A model generated the notes under the pieces. It was not told the origin of the DNA, did not search any database, and saw only the letters and a list, made by a program, of their open reading frames with translations. A program made the position numbers and the translations under genes. From contig CACLIZ010000002.1 of NCBI GenBank assembly GCA_902607115.1, positions 1-64,000 of the forward strand: a stretch of DNA of 64,000 nucleotides, read 5' to 3'. This DNA is from an uncultured Pelagibacteraceae bacterium (GTDB lineage Bacteria; Pseudomonadota; Alphaproteobacteria; Pelagibacterales; Pelagibacteraceae). Of the stretch, positions 55,172 to 62,588 are shown one piece after another. Numbering within the stretch: the first letter of the stretch is position 1; each line of letters starts with the position of its first letter.

Positions 55172-56124
55172 TGTCGGCACTATTAATAGCGGAACATGAC
55201 AATAAAGAAGTTAAACCATTTACATTTAACGCTATTACTGCAGCATCTCAAATCGATCAAGATTTACATGTTTTAGTAATAGGTCATTCATGTGAATCAG
55301 TTGCAAAATCTATTTCTGAAGTTCCAAATGTAAAAAAAGTAATTCATGTTGATGATGCAACTTACGAAAATTATTTACCTGAAAATTTTACTTCAGTTGT
55401 AATAAAAAACTCTGAAAACTATTCTCATATTGTTTGTTCAGCTAATACATTTGGTAAAAATCTAATGCCAAGAGTCGCGGCATTACTAGACACATCTCAA
55501 GTAAGTGATATTATTAAAGTAATTTCAGCAGATACTTTTCTAAGACCAATTTATGCAGGAAATGCATTTGCAACTGTAAAAAGCACAGATGTAAAAAAAT
55601 GTATAACAATTAGACCTACATCCTTTGATCCAGCTCCAACAAGTGGAGGATCAGCTGAAATTGTAAAAGCTGAAAAAGAAGAAGCATCTACATTTGCAAA
55701 ATTTATAAAAAGAGAAGAAGTCAAATCGGATAGACCAGAACTTGGAACTGCAAGAGTTGTAATATCTGGAGGAAGAGGAATGGGAAGTGGAGATAATTTT
55801 AAATTAATTACTGCGATCGCTGACAAACTTAATGCAGCAATAGGAGCATCTCGAGCTGCAGTTGATGCAGGCTATATTACAAACGATCATCAAGTGGGGC
55901 AAACAGGTAAAGTTGTTGTACCAGATTTATATATTGCTGTAGGAATTTCTGGAGCTATCCAACATTTAGCAGGGATGAAAGAAAGTAAAATAATTGTAGC
56001 TATCAATAAAGATGGCGAAGCACCAATTTTTAGTGTTGCTGATTATGGCTTAGAAGCTGATTTGTTCGAAGCTCTTCCTCAATTTTTGGAAGAATTGAAC
56101 AAATTAAACACTATACAAAAATAA
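55171..56124 (+). CDS. etfA: Electron transfer flavoprotein, alpha subunit
   Basis: A 317-residue alpha subunit. The FAD-binding C-terminal domain is intact: [12 protein letters not shown] near residue 200, [10 protein letters not shown] near 225, Q-V-G-Q-T-G-K near 243 and G-I-S-G-A-I-Q-H near 262. With EtfB it takes electrons from dehydrogenases such as DMGDH and delivers them to ETF-QO encoded 24 bases downstream. Confidence 0.96.
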   Translation: MSALLIAEHDNKEVKPFTFNAITAASQIDQDLHVLVIGHSCESVAKSISEVPNVKKVIHVDDATYENYLPENFTSVVIKNSENYSHIVCSANTFGKNLMPRVAALLDTSQVSDIIKVISADTFLRPIYAGNAFATVKSTDVKKCITIRPTSFDPAPTSGGSAEIVKAEKEEASTFAKFIKREEVKSDRPELGTARVVISGGRGMGSGDNFKLITAIADKLNAAIGASRAAVDAGYITNDHQVGQTGKVVVPDLYIAVGISGAIQHLAGMKESKIIVAINKDGEAPIFSVADYGLEADLFEALPQFLEELNKLNTIQK

Positions 56125-56148
56125 CAAATACTGTAAAAAAATAATATT

Positions 56149-57768
56149 ATGTCCAGAGAAGTGATGGAGTACGATGTGGTTATCGTAGGTGGCGGACCAT
56201 CAGGTCTTTCAACTGCTATAAAGCTAAAGCAGTTAAACCCAGATATTAATGTCTGCCTTTTAGAAAAAGCATCTGAAATAGGTGCACATATTTTATCGGG
56301 CAATGTTTTTGAAACGAGAGCCTTAGACGAGTTATTTCCAAATTGGAAAGAGTTAAATGCTCCAATTAAAACTAAAGTTACGAATGAAAAATTTCTTTTT
56401 TTAGGAAAAACAAAATCTTTAAGTTGGCCTACTTGGTTGTTGCCTAAAGTACAACATAACAAAAATAATTACATAATAAGTCTTGCAAATTTGTGCAGAT
56501 GGTTAGCGGAACAAGCTGAAGCTTTAGGCATAGAAATATTTCCAGGTTTTCCTGCGAGTGAAGTTTTATATAACGAAGATGGATCAGTTAAAGGTGTAGC
56601 TACCCAAGATATGGGTCTAGACAAAGAAGGTAATAAAAAAGATAGTTATGAATCTGGAATGGAGCTTCATGCTAAAGTAACAGTTTTTGCTGAAGGATGC
56701 AGAGGTCATTTGGGTAAAACTTTAATTAAAAAATTTGAGTTAGATAAAAATAAATGTCCTCAACAATATGGAATTGGATTTAAAGAAATATGGGAAATTA
56801 AAGAGGAAAAACACCAAGAAGGTTTAGTAATGCATACCGCAGGATGGCCTTTAGATAACAAAACATATGGTGGAAGTTTCTTATATCACGCTGAAAATAA
56901 ACAAGTATTTCTAGGTTATGTTATTGGCTTAGACTATCAAAACCCTTATCTATCACCTTTTGATGAATTTCAAAGATTTAAAACACATCCTTCAATAAAA
57001 TCTATTTTAGAAGGTGGCAAAAGAATTTCTTATGGAGCTAGAGCTCTTATAGAAGGAGGTTTACAAAGTTTGCCCAGAATGTATATGCCTGGCGCTTTAT
57101 TAGTTGGTTGTGATGCTGGAACTTTAAATATGCCAAAGATTAAAGGTTCACATACTGCAATGAAAAGTGGAATAATTGCAGCAGAAGCAATAAATTATCA
57201 TTTCAAAGATAAAGATGACTTATCAATTTATGAAAAACTTTTTAAAGAAAGTTGGGTTTATAAAGAACTTCACGAAGCTAGAAATGTTAAACCAAGTTTT
57301 AGTTGGGGTTTAATATTAGGTATAATTTTTACAGGCATTGATCAAATTTTATTTAGAGGAAAATTACCTTTCACACTAAATCACAAGCACGCAGATCATA
57401 AAACTTTAAAGCCTGCAAAAGAAATGCCTAAAATTGATTATCCTAAACCTGATAATATATTAACTTTTGATAAAACAAGTTCAGTATATCTAACAGGAAC
57501 AAATCATGCCGATAATCAACCAGTACACTTAAAATTAAAAGATAAAAATTTACCAATTAACTATACATTAGAAAAATTTGATGAACCTGCTCAAAGATAT
57601 TGTCCTGTAGGAGTTTATGAAGTTCAAACAGAAAACAATATAAAAAAATTTGTTATAAATTCTCAAAATTGTATTCATTGCAAAACTTGTGATATAAAAG
57701 AACCATCCCAAAATATTACATGGGTTACTCCCGAAGGTGGAGGTGGCCCCAAATATGGAAATATGTAA
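56149..57768 (+). CDS. etfD: Electron transfer flavoprotein-ubiquinone oxidoreductase
   Basis: A 539-residue membrane-associated flavoprotein. It has the FAD motif G-G-G-P-S-G-L near residue 14, S-G-N-V-F near 50, and P-K-I-K-G-S-H-T-A-M-K-S near 328. The single [4Fe-4S] cluster is built by C482 in R-Y-C-P-V-G and the C-I-H-C-K-T-C series near 509. It passes ETF electrons to ubiquinone. Its operon mates explain the electron path of dimethylglycine oxidation. Confidence 0.96.
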   Translation: MSREVMEYDVVIVGGGPSGLSTAIKLKQLNPDINVCLLEKASEIGAHILSGNVFETRALDELFPNWKELNAPIKTKVTNEKFLFLGKTKSLSWPTWLLPKVQHNKNNYIISLANLCRWLAEQAEALGIEIFPGFPASEVLYNEDGSVKGVATQDMGLDKEGNKKDSYESGMELHAKVTVFAEGCRGHLGKTLIKKFELDKNKCPQQYGIGFKEIWEIKEEKHQEGLVMHTAGWPLDNKTYGGSFLYHAENKQVFLGYVIGLDYQNPYLSPFDEFQRFKTHPSIKSILEGGKRISYGARALIEGGLQSLPRMYMPGALLVGCDAGTLNMPKIKGSHTAMKSGIIAAEAINYHFKDKDDLSIYEKLFKESWVYKELHEARNVKPSFSWGLILGIIFTGIDQILFRGKLPFTLNHKHADHKTLKPAKEMPKIDYPKPDNILTFDKTSSVYLTGTNHADNQPVHLKLKDKNLPINYTLEKFDEPAQRYCPVGVYEVQTENNIKKFVINSQNCIHCKTCDIKEPSQNITWVTPEGGGGPKYGNM

Positions 57769-58143
57769 TTAAGAAAGATCTATTGCAAACTTTTTTAATT
57801 TTTCAATAGGTACAAGTTTAAGAGTATTTTCATGGGTTCTTTTTAAGTAAATCGAACAACCTTTCCCAGCCTCGATTGCTCTAGCAACCCACGCAGCACA
57901 AACACACCAATTATCCCCATCTTTTAATCCCGGGAAGCCAAATTCAGGATGCGGAGTGATCAAGTCATTACCAGCTTGTTTACACCATTCTAAAAATTCA
58001 CTATTAACTTTTACACATACAGTGTGAAGACCATGATCATTCTCATCTGTATTGCAACAGCCATCTCTGAACCATCCCGTTAATGGATCTTTGGAACACT
58101 CTTCAAGATTTTCGCCTAGAACATTTTTTTGATTTTCACTCAT
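57769..58143 (-). CDS. DUF2237 family protein
   Basis: A 124-residue protein with the conserved N-V-L-G-E-N-L-E-E-C, D-P-L-T-G-W-F-R-D-G-C-C, H-T-V-C, P-E-F-G-F-P-G-L and W-C-V-C-A-A-W blocks of DUF2237. Many cysteines suggest metal or disulfide chemistry; function unknown. Its start shares one base with the hisI stop, so it is coupled to hisI. Convergent with etfD. Confidence 0.88.
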   Translation of the reverse strand: MSENQKNVLGENLEECSKDPLTGWFRDGCCNTDENDHGLHTVCVKVNSEFLEWCKQAGNDLITPHPEFGFPGLKDGDNWCVCAAWVARAIEAGKGCSIYLKRTHENTLKLVPIEKLKKFAIDLS

Positions 58144-58631
58144 TATATTTTTGTAGGATTTGGTTGTCCTTTATATACTTTGTCTGGATCGAATTTTTTT
58201 TCTTTTTCTTCAAATTTCATTTCAACTTTTCTTCCATTTTCAATTTTTCCAAGTGGAATCGATCTATAAAAACAAGATTTATATCCTACATGACAACTAG
58301 CTCCATCTTCTATATCTACACTTAACCAAACAGAATCTTGATCATCATCAATTCTTATTTCTTTAACTTTCTGAATAAATCCACTTGTCTTACCTTTATG
58401 CCAAACTTCTTTTCTAGATCTGCTCCAATAGTGAGCTTCTTTTGTTTCAATGGTAAGCTTTAATGCTTCAACATTCATATATCCATGCATTAAGATTTCT
58501 TTCGTATTAACGCAAGTAGTTATAACAGGAATTAGACCATCGTTATCAAACTTAGGTGATAAAAGGTTTCCCTCTTCTATATCAGCGACATTTTCTCTTT
58601 TTTTAAACATATATATGGAATTATTTAGCAT
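58143..58631 (-). CDS. hisI: Phosphoribosyl-AMP cyclohydrolase
   Basis: A 162-residue HisI domain, monofunctional (no HisE fusion). M-H-G-Y-M-N near residue 48, T-K-E-A-H-Y-W-S-R-S-R near 63, L-W-H-K-G-like V-W-H-K-G-K-T-S-G near 75 and the zinc-binding D-I-E-D-G-A-S-C-H near 105 followed by S-C-F-Y-R are the family motifs. It opens the ring of PR-AMP in histidine synthesis. A start at 58610 (M-F-K-K-R-E) is also possible. It lies apart from other his genes, as often in SAR11. Confidence 0.93.
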   Translation of the reverse strand: MLNNSIYMFKKRENVADIEEGNLLSPKFDNDGLIPVITTCVNTKEILMHGYMNVEALKLTIETKEAHYWSRSRKEVWHKGKTSGFIQKVKEIRIDDDQDSVWLSVDIEDGASCHVGYKSCFYRSIPLGKIENGRKVEMKFEEKEKKFDPDKVYKGQPNPTKI

Positions 58632-58687
58632 ATTAGTGAATATATTAAATATTTTAAAAACAAGGATTTATATATATAACGCTCAAT

Positions 58688-59293
58688 ATGAAATTAGTAA
58701 AAAATGAAAATGAGAAAAATTTAGAGAATAAAGTCTCCCAAGAAGAAGCTGAACAGGCTTTTGTTAAAATTATTCAGTATATAGGCGAAGACCCAAATAG
58801 AGAGGGCCTACAATCCACACCAAAAAGACTGGTTAAAGCGTTTAAAGAATATTTTAAAGGATATACCGAAGATCCAAAAAAAATTTTAGAAAAAACATTT
58901 GGAGATGTAGAAGGTTATGATGATATGGTGATTCAAAAAAACATCTCTGTTCAAAGCCACTGTGAACATCATATGGCGCCAATCATTGGATTTGCTCACG
59001 TTGCTTATATACCCAAAGAAAGAGTTGTAGGATTGAGCAAGCTAGCAAGAGTAGTGGAAGTTTTTTCAAAAAGATTACAAACTCAAGAAAGATTAACAAT
59101 GCAAATTGCCAAAACATTAATGAGCGCATTAGACGCAAAAGGTGTAGCAGTTTCCATAGATGCAACCCACCAGTGTATGACTATGAGAGGTATTAAAAAA
59201 GAACAAGCATCCACAGTCACCAATTATTATTTAGGTAAATTTAAAGAGGATTTAAGTTTCCAAAACAGATATTTAAGATTTATTAGTAAGTAA
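58688..59293 (+). CDS. folE: GTP cyclohydrolase I
   Basis: A 201-residue FolE. D-P-N-R-E-G-L near residue 35, S-V-Q-S-H-C-E-H-H-M-A-P near 77 (zinc and catalytic residues), G-L-S-K-L-A-R near 112 and Q-C-M-T-M-R-G near 159 are invariant motifs. It makes 7,8-dihydroneopterin triphosphate, the first step of folate synthesis. High folate demand fits the many THF enzymes in this window. Confidence 0.96.
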   Translation: MKLVKNENEKNLENKVSQEEAEQAFVKIIQYIGEDPNREGLQSTPKRLVKAFKEYFKGYTEDPKKILEKTFGDVEGYDDMVIQKNISVQSHCEHHMAPIIGFAHVAYIPKERVVGLSKLARVVEVFSKRLQTQERLTMQIAKTLMSALDAKGVAVSIDATHQCMTMRGIKKEQASTVTNYYLGKFKEDLSFQNRYLRFISK

Positions 59294-59313
59294 ATCTTAG
59301 TTATATTTTAGTC

Positions 59314-60315
59314 ATGTCTGATAAATTTAAAGCGATCGTGATTGATCATAAATCTGAAAAGTTCTCAAGAGAAATTAAAGAATTAGATTCTAGCTTTTTA
59401 GATCAAGGAGATATTCTTGTAAAAGTAGATTATTCAGACTTAAATTACAAAGATGCTTTAATTTTAAATGATGGAGGAAAATTAGTTAGAGACTTCCCAA
59501 GAATACCAGGGATTGATTTTTCAGGAAAAGTTTTAGAGAGCAACACAGATGAATTTAAAAAAGATGATGAGGTAATTGTAACTGGTTGTAGAGTAGGTGA
59601 AATGTATCACGGTGGATACTCTCAGTTAGCAAAAGTAAAAAAAGAATTTTTAGTTAAAAAGCCAAAAAGTTTATCAACAAAAGAATCTATGATAATTGGC
59701 ACGGCAGGTTTTACAGCTTTACTTTGTGCATTTGCCGTTAATGCAAGAGAAGAAATTTTATTAGGTGAAAAAGTAAACGATGTATTGGTAACTGGAGCAA
59801 CAGGTGGCGTGGGTACTATTGCTGTGATGGCATTATCTAAACTAGGTTACAATGTTACAGCTGTTACTGGTAAAGTTGAAAATGCCGAATTATTAAAAAA
59901 ACTTGGTGCAAAAAACATAGTTAATAGGTCTGAATTTGAAGGTGAAACAAAATTACTTGGAAAAGCAATATGGGATGGAGTGGTCGATACAGTAGGTGGA
60001 AACATTTTAGCTCAGGCTATATCACAGACAAAACATTCAGGAATAGTTGCCGCTTGTGGAAATGCCGGTGGGATTAAATTGAACACTAACGTTATGCCTT
60101 TTATTTTAAGAGGTGTTAAACTTTGGGGAATTGACTCAATACAAGTTAGCATGAAGAGAAGAGAGTTTATATGGTCTCAAGTTGAAAGATTAGTAGACTT
60201 TAAAGTTCTGGAAGAAATTGTTCAAGTTGTTAATATGGAAGAGTTAATGAACATCTTTCCAAAAATGCTTAAAGGACAAACCTCTGGAAGAACTGTAGTT
60301 GATGTAAATAAGTAA
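59314..60315 (+). CDS. acuI: YhdH/AcuI-type quinone oxidoreductase (acryloyl-CoA reductase-like)
   Basis: A 333-residue zinc-free medium-chain dehydrogenase. It shows Y-S-D-L-N-Y-K-D-A-L near residue 40, P-R-I-P-G-I-D-F-S-G near 62, G-T-A-G-F-T-A near 129, the NADPH motif G-A-T-G-G-V-G near 159 and C-G-N-A-G-G near 248. These match YhdH/AcuI, which reduces acryloyl-CoA to propionyl-CoA and protects cells from acrylate released by DMSP lyases. Together with the DddP-like gene at 29341 it supports DMSP use. It is followed by a LysR gene after 1 base. Confidence 0.87.
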   Translation: MSDKFKAIVIDHKSEKFSREIKELDSSFLDQGDILVKVDYSDLNYKDALILNDGGKLVRDFPRIPGIDFSGKVLESNTDEFKKDDEVIVTGCRVGEMYHGGYSQLAKVKKEFLVKKPKSLSTKESMIIGTAGFTALLCAFAVNAREEILLGEKVNDVLVTGATGGVGTIAVMALSKLGYNVTAVTGKVENAELLKKLGAKNIVNRSEFEGETKLLGKAIWDGVVDTVGGNILAQAISQTKHSGIVAACGNAGGIKLNTNVMPFILRGVKLWGIDSIQVSMKRREFIWSQVERLVDFKVLEEIVQVVNMEELMNIFPKMLKGQTSGRTVVDVNK

Positions 60316-60316
60316 C

Positions 60317-61207
60317 ATGGATTGGGATAAATTAAAAATATTTCATGCTGTCGCAGAGGCAGGAAGTTTTACGAGCGCAACAATTAATTTAAATTTAAGT
60401 CAATCGGCAATTAGTAGGCAAATTCAATCTTTAGAAGATGATTTAAAAGTAAAATTATTTGAGAGGCATGCAAGAGGTCTTACTTTAACTGAAAATGGAG
60501 AATATGTGTTTAAAACCGCACATGAAGTTATTTCAAAATTAAAAGAAGTAGAGACAACACTAGGAGATAAAAAAAACAAACCATCAGGGAAACTAACCGT
60601 TACCACGGTAGTAAGTTTTGGCACTACTTGGTTAACTCCAAGAATTCAAGAGTTTATGCAGCTTAATCCCGAGATAGAAGTTGAGCTAATTTTTGATGAT
60701 AAAGAACTAGATTTAAGCACAAGACAAGCTGATATTGGAATTTTTATGAGAAGACCTAAACAACTTAATTATATTCAAAAAAAACTTATTGATATTAACT
60801 ACCATATTTATGGTTCTCCAAAATATCTTGAAAAGCACGGATATCCAAAAACCGCAAATGATCTAAATAAACATAAGTTTATTTCATTTGGTAGAGGGGC
60901 ACCATCGCCGGTCTATGATCCTGACTGGGTTTTAAAATTAGGTATGAAAGACAACAAAAAGAGAAAACCAGTTATGAAAGTTAATAGTGTTTATGGATTA
61001 CTTTTAGCAGTTCAAAGTGGAGTTGGTTTAGCAGCAATTCCTGATTATCTAACTGTTAAACAACCCAATATTGTTAAAGTTTTACCTAATGTTGAAGGTC
61101 CAATAACGGAAGCTCATTTCGTTTATCCTCAATCCTTAAAAAATGTAGCAAGAGTCCAAACTTTTAGGAATTTTCTTTATAGTAAAATTTCAGAGTGGGA
61201 ATTTTAG
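60317..61207 (+). CDS. LysR-family transcriptional regulator
   Basis: A 296-residue LTTR: an N-terminal helix-turn-helix (F-H-A-V-A-E-A-G-S-F-T-S-A near residue 8, then L-S-Q-S-A-I-S-R-Q-I-Q) followed by the two-lobe inducer domain from about 90 (G-K-L-T-V-T-T-V). It starts one base after the AcuI-like stop, so it is cotranscribed and not divergent as usual. Possible targets are acuI itself or the downstream iron genes; inducer unknown. It is the only DNA-binding regulator gene recognised in the window. Confidence 0.92.
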   Translation: MDWDKLKIFHAVAEAGSFTSATINLNLSQSAISRQIQSLEDDLKVKLFERHARGLTLTENGEYVFKTAHEVISKLKEVETTLGDKKNKPSGKLTVTTVVSFGTTWLTPRIQEFMQLNPEIEVELIFDDKELDLSTRQADIGIFMRRPKQLNYIQKKLIDINYHIYGSPKYLEKHGYPKTANDLNKHKFISFGRGAPSPVYDPDWVLKLGMKDNKKRKPVMKVNSVYGLLLAVQSGVGLAAIPDYLTVKQPNIVKVLPNVEGPITEAHFVYPQSLKNVARVQTFRNFLYSKISEWEF

Positions 61208-61245
61208 AAAAATAAGCCAAAATGTCGCAGCGTCTTATTTGATAT

Positions 61246-61260
61246 TGATAATCATTATCA
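61246..61260. promoter_or_regulatory. Fur box upstream of the iron(III)-binding protein
   Basis: TGATAATCATTATCA is a perfect 7-1-7 inverted repeat, identical to the minimal Fur consensus, and the wider 61241-61259 matches 18 of 19 bases of the E. coli Fur box as I remember it. The ATG of the iron-binding protein is 50 bases downstream, so repressor binding would cover the promoter. A second imperfect TTATCAT half-site lies at 61271-61277. Confidence 0.85.
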
Positions 61261-61309
61261 TCGCGAATAGTTATCATTTACTTTAAATTAATACTAGAAA
61301 AAGGAAATA

Positions 61310-62338
61310 ATGAAAAAAATATCAATTATAGGATTAATTCTTTCAATATTAATATCCACTTTTGCAATCGCAAACGAGGTAAATATTTTTAATGCAAGAC
61401 ATTATAAAGCTGATGCTGAACTTTATGGAAAGTTTACAGCAGCGACAGGAATTAAGGTAAATTTAATTAACGGCAAATCAGGAGCTTTAGAAAAAAGAAT
61501 GATAGAAGAAGGCGCTGATTCTGCGGCAGACCTTTACATCACAGCTGACGCTGGAAGATGTGGTGCTTTTCAAGCAAAAGGTATGACGCAAAGCGGATTA
61601 ACTTCACCGATAATTACATCATCTGTTCCAAAAAACTTTAGAACAAAACATTGGGTTGGGGTAGCAAAGAGAGCAAGAATAATTTACTACTCACCAGAAA
61701 GAGTTACTGGTGCCGAATTATCTGGAATGACTTATGAAGGTCTAGCAGATCCAAAATGGAAAGGTAGATTAGTAATTAGAAAATCAAGCAACATTTACAA
61801 TAAATCTCTTGTAGCTTCATTAATTGCAAATAATGGAAAAAAAGCCACTGCAGAATGGGCAAAAGGAGTTGTTGCAAACATGGCTAGAGATTCTGAAGGA
61901 AACGACAGAGCTCAAATTATGGCAGTAGCTGCTGGAGAAGCTGATATTGCTGTAGCTAACACTTATTATTTAGCTCTTATGCTATCTGGTAAAAAAGGTG
62001 CAGAACAAGAAGAGGCAGCTAAAAAAGTTAAAGCATTTTTCCCAAATCAAGATGGTAGAGGAACACACATGAATATTAGTTGTGCAGCTCTAGTTAAAGG
62101 TGCTCCAAATAAAGCAAATGCTATTGCTCTTGTTGACTATTTATTATCACCTGAGGCTCAAGAACATTTTACTAATAATACTTTTGAGTTTCCAATGATT
62201 GCTGGCGTTTCACCGAGTCCATTAGTAGTAAACAATTTGGGATTAGATTTTAAACAAGATCTAAAAACAAAAGTTTCTACTTATGGAAAAAATCAGGCTG
62301 CTGCATTAGAAGTAATGACAGCTGCTGGCTGGAAGTAA
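61310..62338 (+). CDS. Iron(III) ABC transporter substrate-binding protein, FutA/FbpA family
   Basis: A 342-residue periplasmic protein with a signal peptide (about 1-20, cleaved near A-I-A-N). It shows I-F-N-A-R-H-Y-K-A-D near residue 25, D-L-Y-I-T-A-D-A-G-R near 72, W-V-G-V-A-K-R-A-R near 112 and N-T-Y-Y-L near 220; the paired tyrosines and the histidine/tyrosine near 30 are the expected ferric ligands. The Fur box and the downstream permease fit iron uptake. Confidence 0.92.
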   Translation: MKKISIIGLILSILISTFAIANEVNIFNARHYKADAELYGKFTAATGIKVNLINGKSGALEKRMIEEGADSAADLYITADAGRCGAFQAKGMTQSGLTSPIITSSVPKNFRTKHWVGVAKRARIIYYSPERVTGAELSGMTYEGLADPKWKGRLVIRKSSNIYNKSLVASLIANNGKKATAEWAKGVVANMARDSEGNDRAQIMAVAAGEADIAVANTYYLALMLSGKKGAEQEEAAKKVKAFFPNQDGRGTHMNISCAALVKGAPNKANAIALVDYLLSPEAQEHFTNNTFEFPMIAGVSPSPLVVNNLGLDFKQDLKTKVSTYGKNQAAALEVMTAAGWK

Positions 62339-62359
62339 GTGAAAATAATAAAAAAATTT

Positions 62360-62509
62360 ATGTCTGATATTGATTATAATAAATCTTCCAAGGCATGTCC
62401 TGCATGTTCTAAGGAGTGTAAAAAAATCAATAGTAGAGTAAATAATAGAAAACTTTCAGAAATTAGTACTAAGGAGGTTCCGCATATCCTAAAAGTATTT
62501 AATTTTTGA
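62360..62509 (+). CDS. 49-residue CxxC protein between iron SBP and permease
   Basis: A short gene on the same strand between the iron-binding protein and permease genes (ATG 62360; an in-frame GTG at 62339 would add seven codons). The product has C13-P-A-C16 and then C20, a possible small metal site, in a lysine-rich context, and ends in H-I-L-K-V-F-N-F. Three closely spaced cysteines in a Fur-controlled operon make metal handling conceivable. I do not recognise the family, and the coding status rests on context and the open frame. Confidence 0.45.
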   Translation: MSDIDYNKSSKACPACSKECKKINSRVNNRKLSEISTKEVPHILKVFNF

Positions 62510-62520
62510 TTTTCTAAAAT

Positions 62521-62553
62521 AGTGTCCATTCCAAGGATCAAGGGATGGACACT
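62521..62553 (+). terminator. Stem-loop between iron SBP and permease
   Basis: AGTGTCCAT (62521-62529) pairs with ATGGACACT (62545-62553), and an inner CC/GG pair follows after one bulged T; the loop is about 10 bases. Right of it comes AATACTTTT, a short T-rich stretch. It lies 35 bases before the permease start, in the same position as the hairpins of the two ProX-ProW pairs. Confidence 0.65.
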
Positions 62554-62588
62554 AATACTTTTCAAGTTTATAAGGCGGATTATAAATT

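Noticed and set aside
61209-61240. AAATAAG/CTTATTT inverted repeat after the LysR gene as a terminator
   Set aside because: AT-only-type stem of 7 bp with a 17-base loop; too weak in this composition to claim.
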